DNA of 6,750 bases from an uncultured Collinsella sp. (lineage in GTDB: Bacteria > Actinomycetota > Coriobacteriia > Coriobacteriales > Coriobacteriaceae), in the NCBI GenBank assembly GCA_900556205.1, contig USNX01000073.1, positions 1 through 6,750 on the forward strand, given 5' to 3'. Made by a program: the position numbers and the translations under genes. The stretch's first letter is position 1, and the number at the start of each line of letters is the position of its first letter. The notes under the pieces were generated by a model. The model had not been told where the DNA came from. It saw only the letters and a program-made list of their open reading frames with translations, and did no database searches. Below are positions 1-5,214 of this stretch, in pieces.

Positions 1-852
1 CTGGGCAACGTGAGCAACACGATGCAGTCGATGGCCGCCGCCACCGAGCGCGTGTTCGAGTTCCTCGCCGCGCCCGAGGAGGAGCAGAAGGCCGACGCGC
101 AGATTCCCGCAAAGCGTCCCGGCCACGTTGAGTTCGACCACGTCAAGTTTGGTTACACGCCGGACAAGACCATCATCCACGACTTTAGCTGCGAGGCCCA
201 GCCCGGTCAGACCGTGGCCATCGTCGGCCCCACCGGCGCCGGCAAGACTACGCTCATCAAGCTACTGCAGCGCTTCTATGACGTGGACGGCGGTTCGCTG
301 CGCGTCGAGGGCATTGACGTGCGCGACTGGGACCGCGCGGCGCTGCGCGGCGAGTTTGCCATGGTGCTGCAGGATACGTGGCTGTTTAACGGCACCATTC
401 GCGAGAACATTCGCTACGGGCGCCCCGACGCGACCGATGCCGAGGTCGAGGCCGCTGCACGCGCCGCACGCTGCGACCACTTTATCCATACGCTCGCCGG
501 CGGCTACGACTTTATGATCAACGAGGAAGGCACCAACCTTTCGCAGGGCCAGCGCCAGCTCGTGACCATCGCACGTGCCATTTTGGCCGACCGCCCGGCG
601 CTGATTCTGGACGAGGCGACCTCCAACGTGGACACCCGCACCGAGGAGCTTATCCAGCGCGCCATGGACGCCCTGATGCAGGGCCGCACGAGCTTTGTCA
701 TCGCGCACCGCCTGTCGACGATCCGCAACGCCGACGTGATCCTGGTGATTCGCGACGGCGACATCGTCGAGAAGGGCACGCATGACGAGTTGCTCGCCCA
801 GGGCGGCTTCTATGCCGACCTGTACAACTCGCAGTTCGACGAAGCGGCGTAG
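1..852 (+). CDS. ABC exporter half-transporter, ATP-binding C-terminal part (5' end outside window)
   Basis: This is the 3' part of a gene for an ABC-type exporter subunit. The frame is open to base 1, so the GTG at position 10 is not taken as the start. The first 30 or so codons read like the linker after the last membrane helix of an ABCB/MsbA-type fusion (NTMQSMAAATERVFEFL). A complete nucleotide-binding domain follows: Walker A GPTGAGKT at 226-249, Q-loop glutamine at 370-372, signature LSQGQRQ at 538-558, Walker B with DEA at 610-618, D-loop SNVD just after it, and the switch histidine of IAHRLS at 706-708. All catalytic residues are intact, so ATP hydrolysis is expected at the inner face of the membrane. 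Such half-transporters work as homodimers or as heterodimers encoded by adjacent gene pairs; a partner gene, if any, would lie to the left. Substrate (drug, lipid or peptide) cannot be told from this part. Stop TAG at 850-852 is followed by a terminator. Confidence 0.95.
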   Translation: MGNVSNTMQSMAAATERVFEFLAAPEEEQKADAQIPAKRPGHVEFDHVKFGYTPDKTIIHDFSCEAQPGQTVAIVGPTGAGKTTLIKLLQRFYDVDGGSLRVEGIDVRDWDRAALRGEFAMVLQDTWLFNGTIRENIRYGRPDATDAEVEAAARAARCDHFIHTLAGGYDFMINEEGTNLSQGQRQLVTIARAILADRPALILDEATSNVDTRTEELIQRAMDALMQGRTSFVIAHRLSTIRNADVILVIRDGDIVEKGTHDELLAQGGFYADLYNSQFDEAA

Positions 853-883
853 ACTCCGCCGCAGAGAACGGATAATGCCCGAG

Positions 884-919
884 AACGGGGGCGCAGGACA
901 ACCTGCGCCCCCGTTTTTT
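884..919 (+). terminator. Intrinsic terminator of the ABC exporter gene
   Basis: A perfect 14-bp stem (aacgggggcgcagg at 884-897 with its complement at 902-915) has a 4-base loop and runs directly into a T-tract ending at 919. It starts 31 bases after the exporter stop codon and is a textbook rho-independent terminator, marking the end of that transcript. Confidence 0.93.
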
Positions 920-973
920 CGTCCACGGCACTCGAGTTAGCTCTCTTGGGGCCCGATTGACAGCCCCTTCCGG

Positions 974-1213
974 ACCCTGTGGCCAAAAAAGGTCAAATAT
1001 GAGTACTGTTACATTTTTAGTAGCAGCCAAAACCGCCTCAAATGACCTCTTTGCGGCTTCTATACGCCTTCAAATTAATCAAAACGCCCGTTAGTATGCT
1101 TCTGTGTGCCAACGTTAATGAACATATTTGCTGTTGTGCCTATTATCTTGTAAGCTCGATATGAGACTACGCCAGCAACAGTACTCATATTTGCCATTTT
1201 TTGCCCACGGGGT
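974..1213. repeat. 240-bp MITE-like element with 40-nt inverted arms
   Basis: The arms at 974-1013 and 1174-1213 are inverted copies that agree at 34 of 40 positions. The core, caaatatgagtactgtt at 994-1010, is matched exactly by its complement at 1177-1193. The arms enclose about 160 bp of comparatively AT-rich sequence with no credible gene. Both arms contain an ATG reading MSTV outward-in, which opens short frames of 31 residues (999-1094, plus) and 40 residues (minus, ATG at the right arm), but neither has a good ribosome-binding site. No clear target-site duplication was found at the ends. The arrangement resembles a non-autonomous mobile element or a large hairpin-forming intergenic repeat. 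Copies elsewhere in the genome would be needed to decide. Confidence 0.55.
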
Positions 1214-1294
1214 ATGCCGCAGAAGACCCAACTCGCTCCAGCGTGCCGTACGCCGACCCCCCCCTTCCGGCGAGTGCCGACATTTTCCCAGATA

Positions 1295-1333
1295 AAACCG
1301 ACCAAAATAAACCTGTCCCTTTTTGGTAGGTTT
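1295..1333 (-). repeat. Small hairpin element, copy 1 (GGGACAGGT loop)
   Basis: An inverted repeat of 12 bp (1295-1306 with 1322-1333, one mismatch) encloses a 15-base loop which, read on the minus strand, is aagggacaggtttat. The same kind of loop recurs in the hairpins at 3232-3266 and 3588-3616 with unrelated stems. Read on the minus strand, this copy is directly followed by the motif gttttatctggg. It resembles REP-type palindromes that are mobilised by REP-associated tyrosine transposases, but no such transposase is in the window. Confidence 0.55.
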
Positions 1334-1348
1334 CGGGGTGACAAGGGC

Positions 1349-1377
1349 TTGCACTTTAGCGTGCGACAGCGGATAAT
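1349..1377 (+). promoter_or_regulatory. Sigma-70-type promoter for the DAHP synthase gene
   Basis: A -35 box TTGCAC (1349-1354) and a -10 box GATAAT (1372-1377) are separated by exactly 17 bases. Transcription would start near 1384 and give a leader of about 48 bases. The leader has no obvious leader peptide, and no recognised riboswitch is seen in it. Confidence 0.75.
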
Positions 1378-1420
1378 GCCGAGCATTCGACAATACGCTT
1401 ATTGCTCTTTCCATAGATTG

Positions 1421-1426
1421 AGGAGG
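1421..1426 (+). promoter_or_regulatory. Ribosome-binding site of the DAHP synthase gene
   Basis: AGGAGG lies 5 bases before the ATG at 1432. A second in-frame ATG at 1438 is too far from it, so 1432 is the better start. Confidence 0.85.
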
Positions 1427-1431
1427 CCCCT

Positions 1432-2463
1432 ATGGCCATGGAATTCAAACGCAGGCTGCCGATCCCCATGGAGATCCGCGAGGAAATGCCGCTTTCTGCC
1501 GAGCTTACCGCCAAAAAGCAGGCATTTGACGCCGAGGTCGCCAAAGTCTTTACCGGCGAGGACGCACGTAAGGTGCTCATCATCGGCCCGTGCTCTGCCG
1601 ACCGCGAGGATTCGGTGCTTGAGTACATGAACCGACTGGCCAAGACCGCCGAGGAGGTCAAGGACAAGCTCGTTATCATCCCGCGCGTCTACACCAACAA
1701 GCCCCGCACCAAGGGCACCGGCTACAAGGGTCTGCTGCACAACCCCGACCCCGAGGCGCCGGACGACCTGCTCGAGGGCGTCAAGGCCATCCGCCACATG
1801 CACTTGCGCGTGATTGAGGAGACGGGTTTCTTCACCGCCGACGAGATGCTCTATCCCTCCAACTACCAGTACCTCGTCGACCTGCTGAGCTATGTCGCCG
1901 TGGGTGCGCGCTCGGTCGAGAACCAGGAGCATCGACTGGTGTCGAGTGGCATTTCGGTGCCCGTGGGTATGAAGAACCCCACCGCCGGTTCCACCACCGT
2001 TATGCTCAACTCCATCTATGCCGCCCAGGCACACCAGAGCTTTATCTTCCGCAACTGGGAGGTTGAGTGCGACGGCAACCCGCTCGCGCACGCCGTCATG
2101 CGCGGCTACATTGGCCTCGACGGCCGCACCTACCCCAATTACCACTACGAGCACCTGGAGCGCCTGGCCGAGCGCTACACCGAGCACGCCGGCTACGCCA
2201 ACCCGGCGGCGGTCATCGACTGCAACCACGACAACTCGGGCAAGCGACCGCTTGAGCAGTACCGCATTTGCAAGGAGGTGCTCGACAGCTGTCGCCGCAA
2301 CGAGTCCATCTCCAAGCTGGTCAAGGGCTTTATGATCGAGTCCTACCTGGAGGACGGTAACCAGGCAGTCGATGGCGGCATCTTTGGCAAGTCCATCACC
2401 GACCCATGCCTGGGCTGGGAAAAGACCAACTACCTCATCCACGAGATTGCAGAGCGTATTTAG
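1432..2463 (+). CDS. aroF: 3-deoxy-7-phosphoheptulonate (DAHP) synthase, class I AroFGH type
   Basis: This cytosolic enzyme condenses phosphoenolpyruvate with erythrose 4-phosphate to give DAHP, the entry step of the shikimate pathway to Trp, Tyr and Phe. The 343-residue protein is close to the roughly 350 residues of E. coli AroF/G/H and complete. Family blocks appear in order: GPCSA at 52-56, KPRTKGTGYKG at 90-100, GARSVENQEHR at 158-168, PVGMKNPTAGS at 177-187, DCNHDNSGK at 263-271, IESYLEDGNQ at 302-311 and GKSITDPCLGW at 319-329. The four expected metal ligands are present: Cys54, His266, Glu303 and Asp324. The N-terminal stretch before the barrel, which takes part in feedback control in this family, is present, but which amino acid inhibits it cannot be read from sequence. 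The symbol aroF is used generically. The gene has its own promoter at 1349-1377, a strong ribosome-binding site and a terminator at 2498-2539, so it looks monocistronic. Confidence 0.96.
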   Translation: MAMEFKRRLPIPMEIREEMPLSAELTAKKQAFDAEVAKVFTGEDARKVLIIGPCSADREDSVLEYMNRLAKTAEEVKDKLVIIPRVYTNKPRTKGTGYKGLLHNPDPEAPDDLLEGVKAIRHMHLRVIEETGFFTADEMLYPSNYQYLVDLLSYVAVGARSVENQEHRLVSSGISVPVGMKNPTAGSTTVMLNSIYAAQAHQSFIFRNWEVECDGNPLAHAVMRGYIGLDGRTYPNYHYEHLERLAERYTEHAGYANPAAVIDCNHDNSGKRPLEQYRICKEVLDSCRRNESISKLVKGFMIESYLEDGNQAVDGGIFGKSITDPCLGWEKTNYLIHEIAERI

Positions 2464-2497
2464 TTACGCGGGCACGAGAGCGAACAACTCGTGATTC

Positions 2498-2539
2498 AAA
2501 GAGGACGGCATGACCAAAAGGTCTATGTCGTCCTCTTTT
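2498..2539 (+). terminator. Intrinsic terminator of the DAHP synthase gene
   Basis: The arms 2498-2515 and 2520-2538 pair (aaagaggacg with cgtcctcttt at the base, then a mismatch and a one-base bulge, then gacc with ggtc) around the loop aaaa. The T-run is short (four bases). It begins 35 bases after the stop codon, with nothing but spacer around it. Confidence 0.75.
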
Positions 2540-2547
2540 CATGCCGA

Positions 2548-2608
2548 ATTAGTCGTTGGGAACGTTCTTGAATGACTAGTCGTTTAAGAACGTTCCCAAC
2601 GACTAGTC
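2548..2608. repeat. Large hairpin with two mutually exclusive pairings
   Basis: Pairing A joins 2548-2569 to 2586-2607 (22 bp, one mismatch). Pairing B joins gactagtcgtt at 2574-2584 to its exact complement at 2598-2608 (11 bp). Both use the same right arm, so only one can form at a time. A G8 tract follows. No T-run follows on the plus strand, so it is not a simple terminator in that direction. Confidence 0.6.
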
Positions 2609-2720
2609 CGGGGGGGGCTTTCTCTCGGCGGTTTTTTGGCGAAAAAAACTTTAACCGAGATCCCCAGTGTCATCTGGGAATCTATCTGGAATCCAACCAC
2701 ATTAAGTGGCGAAGAGCCGA

Positions 2721-2777
2721 GTTTTATCTGGGCAAACGTCGACCGCCGCGGGGGAGCTGCTTTTCCTCGTGGCGGTC
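2721..2777 (+). repeat. Motif gttttatctggg, copy 2, with adjoining hairpin
   Basis: The 20-base motif gttttatctgggcaaacgtc at 2721-2740 is followed at once by an inverted repeat: gaccgccgcgggg at 2741-2753 with cctcgtggcggtc at 2765-2777, 11 of 13 positions paired. Copies of the motif at 1279-1298 (minus strand) and 3215-3234 (plus strand) are also followed by inverted repeats. Confidence 0.5.
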
Positions 2778-2793
2778 ATCTAGCAGAAAAAAC

Positions 2794-2914
2794 CAAGTGA
2801 GTAGACTTTTTGCGGGAGGCCGAGCACATCCCAAATCGCCACCGCCCTGACCTGCAGTTTTGCTGGGCATTTGTCACGATGTGCTCGGCAAATCCAAAAA
2901 AGTCTACTCACTTG
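2794..2914. repeat. 121-bp inverted-repeat element
   Basis: The outer arms pair perfectly over 18 bases (caagtgagtagacttttt at 2794-2811 with its complement at 2897-2914). A 7-base internal loop follows, then 12 more perfect pairs (gccgagcacatc at 2819-2830 with 2878-2889). The middle, 2831-2877, has a weak gccc/gggc pairing. As RNA it would be a long stem-loop on either strand. It could be a small mobile element or a structured RNA, and no gene reads through it. Confidence 0.6.
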
Positions 2915-2937
2915 TATCTGAGACGCACCAGATAGGC

Positions 2938-2978
2938 AAAAAAAACGCCGCGAATGGGATCCGGCTCCCTTCGCGGCG
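2938..2978 (-). terminator. Minus-strand intrinsic terminator without an obvious gene
   Basis: Read on the minus strand, a perfect 9-bp stem (cgccgcgaa at 2946-2954 with ttcgcggcg at 2970-2978) is extended by ggga/tccc past a one-base bulge, and is followed by eight T residues (A-run at 2938-2945 on the plus strand). It is as good as the terminators of the known genes here. It lies 600 bases beyond the permease stop, so it may serve the short frame at 3017-3160, a small RNA or a lost gene. Confidence 0.8.
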
Positions 2979-3016
2979 GCTATTCGCGCTGGTTTTGCGA
3001 CTGCTTTGCCCGCTTG

Positions 3017-3160
3017 CTACTCGCTGTAGCGAGTGGCGATGGCGGCTCGCACCATGCCGGTGCTCATGAGGTACGTCCCCCGACGACCAAAGCAGCACAC
3101 TCCATAATCTGAAAGTAGAGTTTTCCACAATCTACAAGTGGCCAAGTTCTGGAATGCCAT
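3017..3160 (-). CDS. Doubtful 47-residue frame, or remnant of a gene 3' end
   Basis: ATG at 3158-3160 opens a 47-residue frame ending in TAG at 3017-3019, starting MAFQNLATCR and ending MVRAAIATRYSE. There is no good ribosome-binding site before it. Its first half uses codons unlike the rest of the window (aga, cta, tca), while the last 17 codons are GC-rich and look like normal coding sequence for this genome. It stops 39 bases before the strong terminator at 2938-2978. The most likely readings are a chance frame or the surviving tail of a decayed gene that kept its terminator. No family is recognised. Confidence 0.2.
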   Translation of the reverse strand: MAFQNLATCRLWKTLLSDYGVCCFGRRGTYLMSTGMVRAAIATRYSE

Positions 3161-3214
3161 TTAACAACCCAGATTCTCAAGCAACGCCATCCCCTAGGGA
3201 GAAGTTTTTTGCAG

Positions 3215-3266
3215 GTTTTATCTGGGCAAACACCACCACAACTGGGACGGTCCCCTTTGTGGTGGT
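3215..3266 (+). repeat. Motif gttttatctggg, copy 3, with hairpin element copy 2 (GGGAC loop)
   Basis: The motif at 3215-3234 runs into a 10-bp perfect inverted repeat, accaccacaa at 3232-3241 with ttgtggtggt at 3257-3266. The 15-base loop is ctgggacggtcccct, matching in length and in its GGGACrGGT part the loops at 1307-1321 and 3597-3607 on the minus strand. Cccagat at 3168-3174 can also pair with atctggg at 3220-3226. Confidence 0.55.
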
Positions 3267-3296
3267 TTGAAGCTCTCCTTGGCGGGATGCTAGACT
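3267..3296 (+). promoter_or_regulatory. Possible promoter for the small protein gene
   Basis: TTGAAG (3267-3272) and TAGACT (3291-3296) match the -35 and -10 consensus at four of six positions each, 18 bases apart. The -35 box would touch the right arm of the preceding hairpin. This is a weak call. Confidence 0.3.
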
Positions 3297-3350
3297 TGCG
3301 GCGTACACATTCGCGCCAAAACACGAGTCGCATGCAGGAAAGGAGATGCC

Positions 3351-3542
3351 GTGGCGCCGATCGCACCACTCGAGATGCTTGTTGCACCCGCTGCCAGGGC
3401 CATCACCCACCTGAGGGACTCCTTAACCTACGACGATATTCCCTGCGCCGCCCAGGCTCGCCCGGACAGTCGCCCTTACCTGGGCCATGTCCCCTACTTT
3501 GCGCCCAAGCTCGCTTCCGATTCCGAACACCACAAGCAGTAA
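3351..3542 (+). CDS. Small hypothetical protein, 63 residues
   Basis: A GTG start at 3351 is preceded by aggaaaggag at 3337-3346, an excellent ribosome-binding site at suitable spacing. The frame ends in TAA at 3540-3542 and uses the GC-rich codons typical of the neighbouring genes, which supports real translation. The protein begins MAPIAPLEMLVAPAAR, has a moderately hydrophobic first 17 residues too short and interrupted for a clear membrane helix, a central LTYDDIPC segment, and a hydrophilic tail ending in EHHKQ. It has one cysteine and no recognised domain or signal peptide. It converges on the permease gene, with 35 bases between stops. An ATG at 3346 in another frame is not supported. 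Function is unknown. Confidence 0.55.
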   Translation: MAPIAPLEMLVAPAARAITHLRDSLTYDDIPCAAQARPDSRPYLGHVPYFAPKLASDSEHHKQ

Positions 3543-3559
3543 TCCAAGATGCACCAAGC

Positions 3560-3576
3560 GCCGCGCAACTCGCGGC
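3560..3576. terminator. Weak hairpin between convergent genes
   Basis: Gccgcg (3560-3565) pairs with cgcggc (3571-3576) around a five-base loop, just between the stop of the small protein gene and that of the permease. On the plus strand ctttt follows after a few bases, and on the minus strand there is no T-run. It may act as a weak terminator for either gene. Confidence 0.3.
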
Positions 3577-3577
3577 A

Positions 3578-4987
3578 CTACTCTTTTGATGCAAAGTAAC
3601 CTGTCCCCCTTGCACCAACACCGGGGTTGTCGATGCTGCGGCCGCGACGCGACACGAGACGCGACACCTCGCCCAACAGCACGCCGATCACCACGCCCAC
3701 CAGAATGGGCAGCTTGGCCATCTCGGCCGACGAACTGTTGAGTGGCACTACCGTCGCCACAATCGAAAGCGCGAGCTCGATCGCCGGCACCGCAAGCGCC
3801 ACGGCGAGCACTTTACCCTCAAAAGGAGCGCGGAACACACGCGGCCGGCCGTCGTACTTACGCAGACGCCAAAACGCCGGGAACATGGGGATATAACTCA
3901 TGAGCAAAAAGACAACGTTCATCGAGAAGAAGACCCAAAAGACGTCGGAGCCCTCACCCAGCGGAATCTGGAGCAGTAGCACCAGGCTGGCAAAACAGCC
4001 GTTGATAAGTGCCGAGCCGTTGGGCATGCCGGTCTTCTTGGACACCAACGCAAAGGGACGCGGCATGTTGCCATGACGTGCGGCATAGCTCGCTACGTTG
4101 TTGACGCCAAAGCTCCAACAGATCATGTTGGCAAAGAGCGTCACCAGAAAGGCCATGCCCACGATCATGGTCAGTGAGTGGCTGCGTCCCACCATGGCGG
4201 CGACCGCGTCCACAATGCCCGAATCGAGCGAAAGTTGCTCGGCGGGAACCGCGGCTCCAATGCCGATGCCGCAGATAATGTAGATTGCCGCAATGGCAAC
4301 GCCACCGGCGATAACCGCCTTGGGGATATCACGCGACGGGTTTTTCATCGTACTGGCAAAGGTCGCGACCACTTCGAAGCCCATAAAGTTGAATAGGATG
4401 ATCGATAGATACGTCAACGAATTGGTGTCGCCCAGGTCTGGAATGAAGGTCTTAAGCGACATATCGTTGGCAAAGCCGTTATTGTAGGCAAACCAGATGC
4501 CAACGATACCCACCACGGCGGTAATGAGCACTTTGATGATGGCACCGCCGTCCATAACCCAATCGGCCTCGGCCACCGGCTGCATCGCCATAACCGTGAC
4601 GCTCCACACAAAGGCAAGCTCGATGGCAATTCGAACCCCGAGCGAAAACTCAACGCCCCATACCGCATTGATGACACTGGGGAACATGCAGGCGATGCTT
4701 GCCACCCACAGGGGAAAGTTAACCCAGTAGCACCAGGAGCAGCGTGCGCCCCAGCGATCGCCCAGACCCAGGCGAACCCAATCGTACAGGCCGCCCTCGG
4801 AATCGAACGCCGTGCCCAGCTCCGCCACCACCAGACCGTAGGGCAGCAAAAACGTAATGATAAGGAAGATCCACCAGAAGAACTGCACGTTGCCCATGGC
4901 AGATGCCGGAGCTGCTGCCTCAATGGTAAAAACGACGCAGATGACCGAGAGGATGACCTCGATCAGGGAGAACTTTTTACCTGCCAT
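3578..4987 (-). CDS. APC-superfamily amino acid/polyamine permease, probable agmatine-putrescine exchanger (AguD-like)
   Basis: This is an inner-membrane secondary transporter of 469 residues, hydrophobic throughout with about 12 predicted helices. Family features are an N-terminal helix with IEAAAPASAMG at 22-32, LPYGLVVAELGTAF at 48-61, GGLYDWV at 65-71, and the sixth-helix region FNFMGFEVVATFASTMKNP at 199-217 followed by RDIPKAV. The start is the ATG at 4985-4987 because agggggag lies 8 bases before it; the frame is open further upstream but has no such site. It lies beside agmatine deiminase on the same strand, which is the reason to propose uptake of agmatine, possibly against putrescine. 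Sequence alone would also allow another amino acid or amine. The last residues, GVGARGTGYFASKE, are encoded by the hairpin element at 3588-3616 and its flanks, so the original C-terminus may have been shorter. A leader hairpin with a T-run at 5007-5082 may attenuate transcription. Confidence 0.85.
   Translation of the reverse strand: MAGKKFSLIEVILSVICVVFTIEAAAPASAMGNVQFFWWIFLIITFLLPYGLVVAELGTAFDSEGGLYDWVRLGLGDRWGARCSWCYWVNFPLWVASIACMFPSVINAVWGVEFSLGVRIAIELAFVWSVTVMAMQPVAEADWVMDGGAIIKVLITAVVGIVGIWFAYNNGFANDMSLKTFIPDLGDTNSLTYLSIILFNFMGFEVVATFASTMKNPSRDIPKAVIAGGVAIAAIYIICGIGIGAAVPAEQLSLDSGIVDAVAAMVGRSHSLTMIVGMAFLVTLFANMICWSFGVNNVASYAARHGNMPRPFALVSKKTGMPNGSALINGCFASLVLLLQIPLGEGSDVFWVFFSMNVVFLLMSYIPMFPAFWRLRKYDGRPRVFRAPFEGKVLAVALAVPAIELALSIVATVVPLNSSSAEMAKLPILVGVVIGVLLGEVSRLVSRRGRSIDNPGVGARGTGYFASKE
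3588..3616 (-). repeat. Small hairpin element, copy 3, inside the permease 3' end
   Basis: Read on the minus strand, 3608-3616 pairs with 3588-3596 (9 pairs, two of them G-U). Counting only the five innermost Watson-Crick pairs used for the comparison, the loop is gggggacaggttact, 15 bases like the other two copies. It lies inside the permease reading frame and encodes part of its last 14 residues. Confidence 0.5.
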
Positions 4988-4991
4988 GGCG

Positions 4992-4999
4992 CACTCCCC
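4992..4999 (-). promoter_or_regulatory. Ribosome-binding site of the permease gene
   Basis: Read on the minus strand this region gives gggggagt, a purine-rich Shine-Dalgarno site a few bases before the ATG at 4987. It decides the start over the longer open frame that reaches 5080. Confidence 0.7.
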
Positions 5000-5006
5000 C
5001 TGCAGC

Positions 5007-5082
5007 AAAAAGGATGGCATCTGTACCGAAGGCGCAGCCCAAGGTAGGGTTGCAGGCCGCGTCACCGGTACAGGTGTCATCC
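5007..5082 (-). promoter_or_regulatory. Leader hairpin with T-run before the permease: possible attenuator
   Basis: The arms 5067-5082 and 5012-5027 pair over 16 positions (14 Watson-Crick) and on the minus strand are followed by TTTTT (5007-5011), just ahead of the ribosome-binding site. An inner pair (gcaaccc with gggctgc, one mismatch) sits in the loop. The three mismatches are A-C on the minus strand but would be G-U pairs in a plus-strand RNA. It may be a transcription attenuator controlling the permease; it matches no riboswitch class that I recognise. Confidence 0.5.
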
Positions 5083-5214
5083 CTAAGAGAGGACAGGATG
5101 CAATTGTTAGACCAACGATCGCGGAACAGGCGCGTGTAGATAACGATGCGCTGGTACATAGATACTCCGATCAAAACGGCCGTGCTCACGACCGGAAACT
5201 TTCGGCAATTGAAG

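Larger units (their letters stand above)
2464..3350. other. Gene-poor spacer rich in inverted repeats
   Basis: This stretch has no convincing protein gene. It holds, in order, the DAHP synthase terminator, a 22-bp hairpin with an alternative fold (2548-2608), a G8 tract (2610-2617), a small inverted repeat gatccccag/ctgggaatc (2659-2682), motif copy 2 with its hairpin (2721-2777), a 121-bp inverted repeat (2794-2914), a small tatctg/cagata repeat (2915-2934), a minus-strand terminator (2938-2978), a doubtful short frame (3017-3160), motif copy 3 with a GGGAC-loop hairpin (3215-3266), and a possible promoter near 3267-3296. The words tatctgg and ccagata recur in it. Confidence 0.7.

Noticed and set aside
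262..783. 173-codon minus-strand frame opposite the ABC domain
   Set aside because: Antisense shadow of a well-defined nucleotide-binding domain, with no motif of its own.
1257..1264. C8 tract (and G8 at 2610-2617) as phase-variation sites
   Set aside because: Neither lies in a credible reading frame or between promoter boxes, so no switching effect can be proposed.
1075..1386. 103-codon minus-strand frame through the repeat element and C8 tract
   Set aside because: It crosses the 40-nt arm, the C8 tract and a hairpin, has no good ribosome-binding site and codons unlike the neighbours.
1399..2442. 347-codon open frame on the minus strand opposite the DAHP synthase gene
   Set aside because: It is the mirror of a GC-rich real gene, has Val/Ala/Gly-rich low-information sequence and no family motif, whereas the plus strand carries a complete recognised enzyme.
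2572..2850. 92-codon plus-strand frame in the spacer
   Set aside because: It is made of inverted-repeat sequence, including the G8 tract and the gttttatctggg motif, and has no Shine-Dalgarno site.
2464..3350. CRISPR array or tRNA gene in the repeat-rich spacer
   Set aside because: The repeats are inverted rather than regularly spaced direct repeats, and no cloverleaf or CCA-type end could be traced.
3064..3387. 107-codon minus-strand frame overlapping the small protein gene
   Set aside because: It runs through a hairpin element and the 5' end of the better supported plus-strand gene, and has no ribosome-binding site or motif.
4988..5080. N-terminal extension of the permease to an upstream ATG at 5080
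   Set aside because: The extra 31 residues are translated from the leader hairpin and ribosome-binding site, and the ATG at 4987 has a good Shine-Dalgarno site.
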